Below, piece by piece: positions 27,196 through 34,413 of a stretch of 34,413 nt of DNA (position 1 is the stretch's first letter; each line of letters opens with the position of its first letter). Source of the stretch: Fidelibacterota bacterium (GTDB taxonomy: Bacteria > Fidelibacterota > UBA2242); contig JAGHBC010000074.1 of the NCBI GenBank assembly GCA_021161185.1, forward strand, positions 1-34,413. The letters run 5' to 3'. A model generated the notes under the pieces. It was given only the letters and a program-made list of their open reading frames with translations, had not been told where the DNA came from and did no database searches. The translations under genes and the position numbers were made by a program.

Positions 27196-28307
27196 CTAAC
27201 TTTAATCGCTTTTCCCGTATCGGGATCAAAATACCGGATTTTAGTCATGTCCGGATAAAGTTTTATGGTTTCGGAAACAAAGGATTCAGGTCTGAATTCC
27301 GTACTTCTGCAGGTAAAGGTGGTATCACCGCTACTTAGATAAAGCAGTGTTTCATTGCCCATCGGTTCAAAAATATTTACCCGGAGTTCGATCATAGGTG
27401 CATCATCAACCTTTGGCGTAATTGCTATATCTTCCGGGCGAATCCCGACGGTAATGTTTTTATTAATATAAGGTTTTAAAGAAGCGGCATGTTTTTGGGG
27501 AATGGGGATATTGAAGGAACCGTTGTCGGCGATCAGAGCGCCTGCTTTAATTTTCATGGAGATGAAATTCATTGCCGGACTGCCGATGAATCCTGCCACG
27601 AATCGATCTGCAGGCTCATTGTAGAGGCGCAAGGGTGTGCCCAACTGGTGAATTACTCCGTCATTCATAACGGCGATGCGATCACCCATGGTCATTGCCT
27701 CGATCTGATCGTGAGTGACGTAGACCATCGTCGTTTTAAGGCGCTTATGGAGTTTTTTGATTTCCGCTCTCATTTGGACGCGCAGTTTGGCGTCGAGGTT
27801 GGAGAGTGGTTCGTCGAAGAGAAAAACGGCAGGTTTGCGAACAATCGCCCGTCCCAGGGCGACGCGCTGACGCTGTCCGCCCGAGAGTTGCTTGGGTTTG
27901 CGCTTTAGCAAGGATGTAATTTCCAAAATTTCCGCAGCATCCTCTACGCGTTGCTGAATTTCAGATTTCTTGAATTTTCGTAATTTTAACCCGAACGCCA
28001 TGTTGTCATATACGGTCATGTGGGGATACAGGGCATAATTCTGAAAAACCATGGAAATGTCACGATCCTTGGGAGGAATGGCGTTTACCAGTTTATCTCC
28101 GATATAGATATCGCCTTCTGTGGCGGTCTCCAGCCCGGCAATTAATCTCAACATTGTACTCTTTCCACATCCGGAAGGACCGACCAAAACGAGAAATTCT
28201 CCGTTAATTACCTGAAGATCTAAGTTTTCAATGACTTTAACGCTGGTGTCGTATTGTTTGCTGATGTTTTTTAGTTCAATTTGAGCCATTTTTGATACTC
28301 CGTCCAA
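27192..28307 (-). CDS. ABC transporter ATP-binding protein, MalK/UgpC (CUT1 carbohydrate) family
   Basis: Walker A GPSGCGKSTMLRLIAGLE, MVFQNYALYPHMTVYDNMAFGLK, LSGGQRQRVALGRAIVRKPAVFLFDEPLSNLDAKLR, MVYVTHDQIEAMTMGDRIAV and C-terminal TOBE-like region. Confidence 0.95.
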   Translation of the reverse strand: MDGVSKMAQIELKNISKQYDTSVKVIENLDLQVINGEFLVLVGPSGCGKSTMLRLIAGLETATEGDIYIGDKLVNAIPPKDRDISMVFQNYALYPHMTVYDNMAFGLKLRKFKKSEIQQRVEDAAEILEITSLLKRKPKQLSGGQRQRVALGRAIVRKPAVFLFDEPLSNLDAKLRVQMRAEIKKLHKRLKTTMVYVTHDQIEAMTMGDRIAVMNDGVIHQLGTPLRLYNEPADRFVAGFIGSPAMNFISMKIKAGALIADNGSFNIPIPQKHAASLKPYINKNITVGIRPEDIAITPKVDDAPMIELRVNIFEPMGNETLLYLSSGDTTFTCRSTEFRPESFVSETIKLYPDMTKIRYFDPDTGKAIKVS

Positions 28308-28325
28308 TCTTTATTATTGAAAATG

Positions 28326-30050
28326 TCACTTTTGCTCTTTTAACCATAGCACCTCGTAAGGTGATAATTCAATTTCTTCCCGGATTTGAAATAGGGAATC
28401 GGTTAAAAGGTTACAAATTTTATTTTTTGATTCAAATATGTTTTCCGGTAGAGTGACTGGCAATATTTCTGGTGTCATATTAATGAGGACAAAGATGCTT
28501 TCGAGATTATCAGGGGAAGACCGCAGAATTGAAAAAACTTCACTTGTTATCGGAATAACTTTTTGGGGCCCTTTGGGGTGAAACGCCCGTTGTTGACGAC
28601 GTATTTTGATCATTTTTTGGTAAGCGAAAAATATTTTTGTCATCCGGTTTTCAGAGTTGGACAGAATTTCTCGGATTTCCGACAGATCGAATTTACGGCG
28701 GTTGATAGAGCGTTTTTGACCGGTGGCCCGGACGCCGTCGAAATCATTTTCCGTACCGAACAGACTGTGAATATAGATTGCCGGTAAGCCTGCCAGCGAC
28801 AGCAAAATTGCCTGGGAAGCGAGATATTTTTTTATATTCAACGACTCGTCTTGAAAGGTCGCCAGAGCGGAATAGTAGGTTGAATTAAGTTCATAGGGAC
28901 TTAGCGAGCCGCCTGCCGTTTTTTTTGACGAGGTATATCCTCCGGTTTGGGCAATATTGTCCGCTATGGCGGCTATTTCGGTGTCGGAAAGGATTCCCTC
29001 CAGCGGTCTGACGCCGATGCCGTCATGGGTTGCCAGAACATTCAGATAGAGGCATTTTCCGGGCGCCAGCGGAATGGTTCTTAACCAATTCATCAGCACC
29101 GTTGCATTAGCCTGATATAAGCAATAAAGCACCAATCCAGGTAAAGCAAATTGATAGACCATTTGAACCTCATTTTGACCGTTGCCGAAATAGCTCAGGT
29201 TTTCTCGGAAAGGAACGTTGGTCTCAGATAATAGAAGCACATCCGGATAAGCGATCTCCATGACGAGGTGAAACAGTTGAACAATTTGATGAGTCTCTTT
29301 AAGACTCAGGCAACTTGTGCCGATGCGTTTCCAGATATGACCTATTGCGTCAAGGCGGATGATCCGGGCGCCCTGCGAAGCATAGAAAAGCAATACGTCG
29401 ATAATTTCGAGAAGAACGCGTGGATTTTGATAATTCAGATCAACTTGATCATCGCTGAAAGTCGTCCATAAATAGACCGGTTTACCTGCTTTCTCAAAAC
29501 GGGTGAGCAGGGAATGAACCCGTGCCCGGGCCACCTCCGACAGATCAATGGCGGGATCGGTATCGATGAAAAAATCGGAGTAATCCGGATTGCCATTGAG
29601 ATATTCCTGCAGCCAGGGACTTTTTGCGGAAATATGGTTGACAACCGCGTCGAAAATCAGTTCAAAGTTTTGATGAATATCTTCTATGTCTGTCCAGTCA
29701 CCGAAGTCTGGATTGACTTTTTTATAATCGATGACGGCGAATCCATCGTCGGAAGAATAGGGATAAAAGGGCAGGAGATGGACCAGTGAAATTAGCCCTG
29801 CAAGGTGTTCATCTAAAAATGTTTTTAAAGATTGCAGATGTGAAATATCCGTACTTCTGAAATTATCGCCATAGCAGATGAGCGCAATGTCAGTTTCGTC
29901 TAATTCTTTCCGGATCGGATTTCCCGGTGTACTGAATGATTGGTGGGTTCTAAGTAGATCTTTTAGAGCGGTCAGGAATTTTTGCGCCCTGGCAGGTCCG
30001 TAAAGTTCAGTTGCTATCCCCTTGATCTTATTCAGGTGTTTCTGTTTCAC
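28326..30050 (-). CDS. GH13 subfamily 18-like glycoside phosphorylase (sucrose / glucosylglycerate phosphorylase-like)
   Basis: 574 aa; HLLPFYPYSSDDGFAVIDYKKVNPDFGDWTDI, IIRLDAIGHIWK, VLLLSETN, LATHDGIGVRPLEG, SLFGTENDFDGVRATGQKRSINRRKF match this subfamily as I know it. Confidence 0.88.
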   Translation of the reverse strand: MKQKHLNKIKGIATELYGPARAQKFLTALKDLLRTHQSFSTPGNPIRKELDETDIALICYGDNFRSTDISHLQSLKTFLDEHLAGLISLVHLLPFYPYSSDDGFAVIDYKKVNPDFGDWTDIEDIHQNFELIFDAVVNHISAKSPWLQEYLNGNPDYSDFFIDTDPAIDLSEVARARVHSLLTRFEKAGKPVYLWTTFSDDQVDLNYQNPRVLLEIIDVLLFYASQGARIIRLDAIGHIWKRIGTSCLSLKETHQIVQLFHLVMEIAYPDVLLLSETNVPFRENLSYFGNGQNEVQMVYQFALPGLVLYCLYQANATVLMNWLRTIPLAPGKCLYLNVLATHDGIGVRPLEGILSDTEIAAIADNIAQTGGYTSSKKTAGGSLSPYELNSTYYSALATFQDESLNIKKYLASQAILLSLAGLPAIYIHSLFGTENDFDGVRATGQKRSINRRKFDLSEIREILSNSENRMTKIFFAYQKMIKIRRQQRAFHPKGPQKVIPITSEVFSILRSSPDNLESIFVLINMTPEILPVTLPENIFESKNKICNLLTDSLFQIREEIELSPYEVLWLKEQK

Positions 30051-30062
30051 AATAAAAATGGA

Positions 30063-31196
30063 TTAAAAGATGTTCTTTTTATTTATATGTGTTATTCGGC
30101 AGCATAAATCATCTTCGCCGGAAGCAATGATATAATGATCATCGGCTTCGACGATGCCGGTGGTGAAAACGACATCGGATAGATAACTAATATCTTGATA
30201 ATCGGTCATCAAATCGGTATTGCTTTGTAATAGAGGTTCGCAAATATCGATGTCTTTGACGATCCAGGGGTGCTCTTTGTCCAGTAACGCCCGGAAGGTG
30301 CGATATATGCCGACGGTTTCGTTTTTCTCGACGCCGTGGAACAGAATTAACCAGCCCCGGTCAGTGAGGATCGGTTGGGCGCCGGCGCCGAGTTTTAAAT
30401 TGATCTTGGAATTCTTACGGGGGCGCAGAAAAGGGCTGTCAATAGGTTTCCAGTGGAGTAGGTCCGGGGATTGGGCTAAATTGATGGACGGCCCCGGTAA
30501 ATACATTTGATCCTGATAGGTGGAAAAATATAGTTCACCCATCGGGCGGGTCATGGCCATATAGTAGCCATTGATTTTCTCCGGAAACAAGACCATATCC
30601 TTATTCTGATGGTCGAGGATGATACCTTCAAGATGATAATTCAGACCGTCTTGCGAAGAATACAATGTGGTGGAATGCCGTTCGGAGCTGACGGAGCAGG
30701 TGGTCATATAGTAGGTATTGCCGATTTGTGTGATCCGCGGATCTTCGATGCCGTACTCTTGGTAACTGGTTCGGGGCGCGATAATTTTATCATAGTGAAT
30801 TCGGATAATACTCAGTCCGTCCGGAGTGGTTTCCACCGGCAATAACCATGAAAATGAAGTCAGTCCATATACTTTTACAAAAGCATGCTCCAAAAACCGA
30901 AATTTTCTGGGGTCACGAGTATCCAAATGTTCGGCGGAATGTTCCTCGATAATATATTTATCGACCGGATGCCACCGGATCATGCGGAATTTCTGATCCT
31001 TTATCGGCTCTTTTAATGACTCGGCGATCCGTGCCATAAGGAGCAGGTTGCCATTAGACAGCCGTGTTAGCGCCGGGTTAAAGGCGCCTAAAATATAGGT
31101 TTCCAAACCGGTTTTTTGATGGATTGGGCAGAGCTGAATATCAATTTCTTTTGGTGAAAGAATAATTTTGTCTTTAACTACTTTAGATTGCTGCAT
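30063..31196 (-). CDS. glycoside hydrolase family 130-like protein (beta-mannoside phosphorylase family)
   Basis: 377 aa; FNPALTRLSNGNLLLMARIAE, YGIEDPRITQIGNTYYMTTCSVS, LKLGAGAQPILTDRGWLILFHGV. Confidence 0.87.
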   Translation of the reverse strand: MQQSKVVKDKIILSPKEIDIQLCPIHQKTGLETYILGAFNPALTRLSNGNLLLMARIAESLKEPIKDQKFRMIRWHPVDKYIIEEHSAEHLDTRDPRKFRFLEHAFVKVYGLTSFSWLLPVETTPDGLSIIRIHYDKIIAPRTSYQEYGIEDPRITQIGNTYYMTTCSVSSERHSTTLYSSQDGLNYHLEGIILDHQNKDMVLFPEKINGYYMAMTRPMGELYFSTYQDQMYLPGPSINLAQSPDLLHWKPIDSPFLRPRKNSKINLKLGAGAQPILTDRGWLILFHGVEKNETVGIYRTFRALLDKEHPWIVKDIDICEPLLQSNTDLMTDYQDISYLSDVVFTTGIVEADDHYIIASGEDDLCCRITHINKKNIF

Positions 31197-31299
31197 AACT
31201 CACTCAAATATAAATATTTTTTTATTGGTGTAATACATAAAATCGTAAAATCGACGGAAAACGCTAAAATTAACGATTAAAATATTTTTGTAAAAAAGC

Positions 31300-31328
31300 T
31301 TGACATAAATCTTCTGATAAAATATATT
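31300..31328 (+). promoter_or_regulatory. candidate sigma70-type promoter for the LacI-family regulator
   Basis: TTGACA (31300-31305), 17-nt spacer, TATATT (31323-31328), 31 nt upstream of the ATG at 31360. Confidence 0.6.
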
Positions 31329-31329
31329 A

Positions 31330-31337
31330 AAACGTTT
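31330..31337. promoter_or_regulatory. candidate LacI-family operator core
   Basis: AAACGTTT, perfect palindrome with central CG, directly downstream of the predicted -10 box in the divergent intergenic region. Confidence 0.5.
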
Positions 31338-31359
31338 CGATAAATCAAATGAGAATATT

Positions 31360-32379
31360 ATGGCAGCTACAATAAAAGATATTGCAAAAAAAGCCGGAGT
31401 ATCCATGTCAACGGTTTCACTCGTCCTGAACCGCAAAGGATACGTAGCGTCGGAAACAAAACAGCGGATATTATCCATTATGCAGCAGATGGATTACAAG
31501 CCGCTCCGTTCCGCTCGCAAACTGGCTACGCAAAAGACCGGTAATATTGGCTATATATTATGGGAGGGGCATTTTTCCGAAGTGGAAATGTTTTACAGTC
31601 AGGTCTTCCTTGGGATGGAATATGCCGCCCGTAAAAATGATCATTATATTCTATTAACGACGGTGAAAGAAGAATTTGATCCTAAAGAAAATCTTCCCCG
31701 GTTTTTGCGGTATAATGATGTTGACGGGGTAGCGTTGGCTGGAAGAGTACCTCATGCTTTGATTGAATATCTCGATAATCAGCAGTTGCCATTTGTCCTT
31801 ATTGATTATGAATTGCCGGGCAAGAATTATAATTGTGTGAAGATTGATAATTACAATGGTGCGTTCCGGGCTGTAGAGAATCTAATTAATGCCGGTAGAA
31901 AACAGATTGCTTTCGTTGGGGGGACTTTTATTCATCCATCAATAAAAGATCGCTATAGGGGATATAAAGAGGCGCTGGAAAAATACAACTTAATTCATAA
32001 TGATTATTTGAAGAAGAACAGTTATTGTGAGGATGTGGAAACTTCCCGGGCGATCGGTGAAAAAGGTGCGACCAAATTATTAAAGAAAAATCCGGCAATC
32101 GATGCCGTCTTTTGCTGTAACGATACAACGGCAATGGGAGTGATTAGCGGTATCCAAAAAAGTGGGAAAAGAATACCTCAGGATATCGCAGTGATAGGTT
32201 TTGATGACATACCTCCGGCGAAATTTAATTCTCCTAAACTTTCAACAATTCAGGTTCCGAAGCTGGACATCGGTAAGGAAGCCTATAAACTGCTCTGCGA
32301 AATAATGAATAACCCATCGAGGGCGCCGCAGACTAGGACGATATCGGTAGATTTGATCGTTCGGGAAAGTAGCTATTAG
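31360..32379 (+). CDS. LacI family transcriptional regulator
   Basis: N-terminal HTH ATIKDIAKKAGVSMSTVSLVLNRKGYVASETKQRIL; periplasmic-binding-like effector domain; C-terminal AVIGFDDIPPAKFNSPKLSTIQVP. Confidence 0.95.
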   Translation: MAATIKDIAKKAGVSMSTVSLVLNRKGYVASETKQRILSIMQQMDYKPLRSARKLATQKTGNIGYILWEGHFSEVEMFYSQVFLGMEYAARKNDHYILLTTVKEEFDPKENLPRFLRYNDVDGVALAGRVPHALIEYLDNQQLPFVLIDYELPGKNYNCVKIDNYNGAFRAVENLINAGRKQIAFVGGTFIHPSIKDRYRGYKEALEKYNLIHNDYLKKNSYCEDVETSRAIGEKGATKLLKKNPAIDAVFCCNDTTAMGVISGIQKSGKRIPQDIAVIGFDDIPPAKFNSPKLSTIQVPKLDIGKEAYKLLCEIMNNPSRAPQTRTISVDLIVRESSY

Positions 32380-32433
32380 GAATTTTAAGGGAATTAGAAA
32401 AACAAATATTTTTAGATTAAAAGGAAACAGCGA

Positions 32434-33924
32434 TTGAGTTTTAAAGATATAGACGGGAAAGATATTTTTCTGCTTGGTGCAAACTACTGGCCTTCTTCAT
32501 CGGCGTTGAATATGTGGACCGAATGGAATCCCGATGAATTGAGCGAGGATGTAAGGCGGATGAAACAGTTAGGAATGAATGTTTGCCGTCCTTTTTTATA
32601 TATGCCTGCGTTTATGGAGGAGGAAAACCGGGTAAGCCCGCTAATGCTGGAAAAGCTTCGGGTTTTCCTTGGCATCTGTGAAAAAAATAAATTACATACC
32701 CTGCCCACATTTATCGTGGGACACATGTCCGGGGAAGATTGGGATGTCTCATGGCGACAAGGCGCAAATTTCATTACCGATCGGCGAGTCGTCGAAGCGA
32801 CAAAACTCTATATTTCAACAATTGTAAATAAGATTAAAGATTTTTCCTATATACTCGGCTGGCTCCTGTCCAACGAATTGCCGAACTATATCGGGAAACA
32901 ATCGCCTGATGATATTGAGAATTGGATAAGGGAAATAATTTATACGATAAAAAAAGAAGACCCCGATCGGCTGGTTAGTATTGGTGACGGCGCCGCCTGG
33001 TCGCCGGAAATCTTAGGTGAAAATTCAGACTTTCATTTACGCAAACTGAATCAATATCAGGATTTTGTCGGGCTGCATTATTATCCCAGAGTTATGAATC
33101 CCTGGCATCACAGTTATACAACGGCGTTTCGTATCCGTATGGCGCAAGAGTGGCGGCGACCTGTCATCGTAGAGGAGTTTGGCACATCGACAACTCTCTG
33201 CTCCGAAGATAATCAGGCAAATTATTACCGTTCGGTTTTTTATAGTGCTTTGATTAATGGCGCGAAGGGGACTTTGGGTTGGTGTCTGAATGATTTTGAT
33301 TTTGAAGACAAGCGACCCTATTCGCACCATGCTTATGAAGAACGGTTCGGAGTTGTCAGAACCGACAAGACATTGAAACCTGCAGCGCTTGAGTTTACCA
33401 AATTTAGAAAAATTGCCGGAGAATTAACTCAAAAGAGTTACCGGAAAATCGAATATCCTGTCGGTCTTTTTATCCCTTCAAATTACTATTATGAATATCC
33501 CCACCAGTTTCAGCCGGAATTTCGACAGTGGTACGACTTTTACCTTGAAAGTTTTTCCTTATTAAAGCGAGCAAATCTGGATGTTAAAATGGTTGTCGAG
33601 CCGGCTCAGATTTTAGAGAACGATGGAAAATATTCCCATGAATTAAACCTGAATCCTGAAGAAATCCCGGTTTTGTTTGTTCCCCGTTTTAAGATTATGA
33701 CTAAGAAGATGCGTATGCAATTAGAAGAATATATCCAAAACGGCGGCGTTCTCTATTTCAGTTTTGCCAACGACAGCTGGGTTTTGGTTGGCATCTTCTC
33801 GCCGGAGTCAAGACGGACTGCAAGTTTGGGATTCCGGATTTCTACGATAGCGATTTTCTTGATATTATTATTAAAGAGGATTGGGGGAGTTTCCAACGCG
33901 GACAAAAATTGCAGTTTCCATTAA
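32434..33924 (+). CDS. GH-A clan (GH5/GH2-like) glycoside hydrolase, N-terminal part of frameshifted gene
   Basis: TTG start; TIM-barrel-like GANYWPSSSALNMWTEWNPDELSEDVRRMKQLGMNVCRPFLYMP, putative acid/base LLSNELPNY, putative nucleophile VIVEEFGTST; last ~48 residues after the break look out of frame. Confidence 0.75.
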   Translation: MSFKDIDGKDIFLLGANYWPSSSALNMWTEWNPDELSEDVRRMKQLGMNVCRPFLYMPAFMEEENRVSPLMLEKLRVFLGICEKNKLHTLPTFIVGHMSGEDWDVSWRQGANFITDRRVVEATKLYISTIVNKIKDFSYILGWLLSNELPNYIGKQSPDDIENWIREIIYTIKKEDPDRLVSIGDGAAWSPEILGENSDFHLRKLNQYQDFVGLHYYPRVMNPWHHSYTTAFRIRMAQEWRRPVIVEEFGTSTTLCSEDNQANYYRSVFYSALINGAKGTLGWCLNDFDFEDKRPYSHHAYEERFGVVRTDKTLKPAALEFTKFRKIAGELTQKSYRKIEYPVGLFIPSNYYYEYPHQFQPEFRQWYDFYLESFSLLKRANLDVKMVVEPAQILENDGKYSHELNLNPEEIPVLFVPRFKIMTKKMRMQLEEYIQNGGVLYFSFANDSWVLVGIFSPESRRTASLGFRISTIAIFLILLLKRIGGVSNADKNCSFH

Positions 33925-34403
33925 ATAATACAAATCCCGAATTCGGCTACTGTCCCGTTCTCGAAACTTCCGCCAAAGTAATCATGGAAGATAAAAGTGG
34001 TTCTCCTTTTCTTATAGAGCATTCGGTCGGGAAAGGGACGGTTTATTTTTGTACCTTTCCCATCGAAATGCTTGCTCTTTCCAGCCATGATGAGCAATGG
34101 AAATACACGCTTAGCCGGATTTATCGTTCAATTTATCAGACTGTTTATTCCAATCCTTTATTTTCAATCGAGGGTGACGGTTTGGAAATGGGCGTGTGGA
34201 AAAACTATGACGGTAACTTTTATAAAGTTATCATTATTAATCATTCATGGGATGAAACACCTGGAATTTTGTATATAAGAAATAAAACATTCAAAATTGA
34301 CTATTGTTCTTCTGAGTGCGAATTAATAGGTACAAACAGATGTGGAATCAGCCTGGGTAGAAAGGGAGTTTGTATCTTTGATATTCAATATATTGGGAAA
34401 TGA
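33909..34403 (+). pseudogene. C-terminal part of the same glycoside hydrolase, in a different frame
   Basis: Frame +3 is open from at least 33783 (FGWHLLAGVKTDCKFGIPDFYDSDFLDIIIKEDWGSFQRGQKLQFPLNNTNPEFGYCPVLE) and joins the +1 frame sensibly if one T is restored in the T-run at 33782-33785. Confidence 0.75.
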
Positions 34404-34413
34404 AATAGTTTAA

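Noticed and set aside
27489-27908. 139-aa plus-strand ORF antisense to the MalK/UgpC ATPase
   Set aside because: Fully antisense to a highly conserved ATPase gene; no recognisable domain or independent support.
31200-31478. 92-aa minus-strand ORF across the LacI promoter
   Set aside because: Overlaps the LacI start codon and the regulatory region; no domain signature.

Overview
The window is a chromosomal segment, probably from an uncultivated Gram-negative-type bacterium (FCB-like is a guess from gene content only). It carries about 27 plausible protein-coding genes, and I saw no rRNA, tRNA or CRISPR array. From left to right: (i) a small membrane protein, ComEC/Rec2 and a flavin-reductase-like protein; (ii) three signalling genes: a Cache-PAS sensor with a C-terminal CxxC/CxxC module, a TPR-PAS-histidine kinase, and a degenerate receiver domain; (iii) a ROK-family regulator; (iv) a compact minus-strand methylmalonyl-CoA operon: split mutase large and B12-binding subunits, MeaB, epimerase, and a Na+-translocating decarboxylase with alpha, delta, gamma and beta subunits; (v) a plus-strand surface-glycan cluster: MsbA-like ABC exporter, three CDP-glycerol glycerophosphotransferase-like proteins, a LicC-like nucleotidyltransferase, a WaaP/Kdo-kinase-like protein and a DUF3108 protein; (vi) a glycoside-phosphorylase locus: MalK/UgpC-type ATPase, GH13_18-like and GH130-like phosphorylases, a divergent LacI regulator and a GH-A-clan glycosidase broken by an apparent one-base frameshift. 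Intergenic DNA between about 3 and 12 kb is a mosaic of recurring modules: a hairpin family with ACACCTGTCAGGTTTA ends, a second CTTCCGAAG/CTTCGGAAGG hairpin family, an exact 66-bp direct repeat and an 11-bp tandem repeat that recurs in opposite orientation near 19.5 kb. The most interesting leads are the CDP-polyol-like surface polymer cluster, the orphan phosphorylase locus, and the repeat mosaic, one half-copy of which forms the C-terminus of the pseudo-receiver gene.
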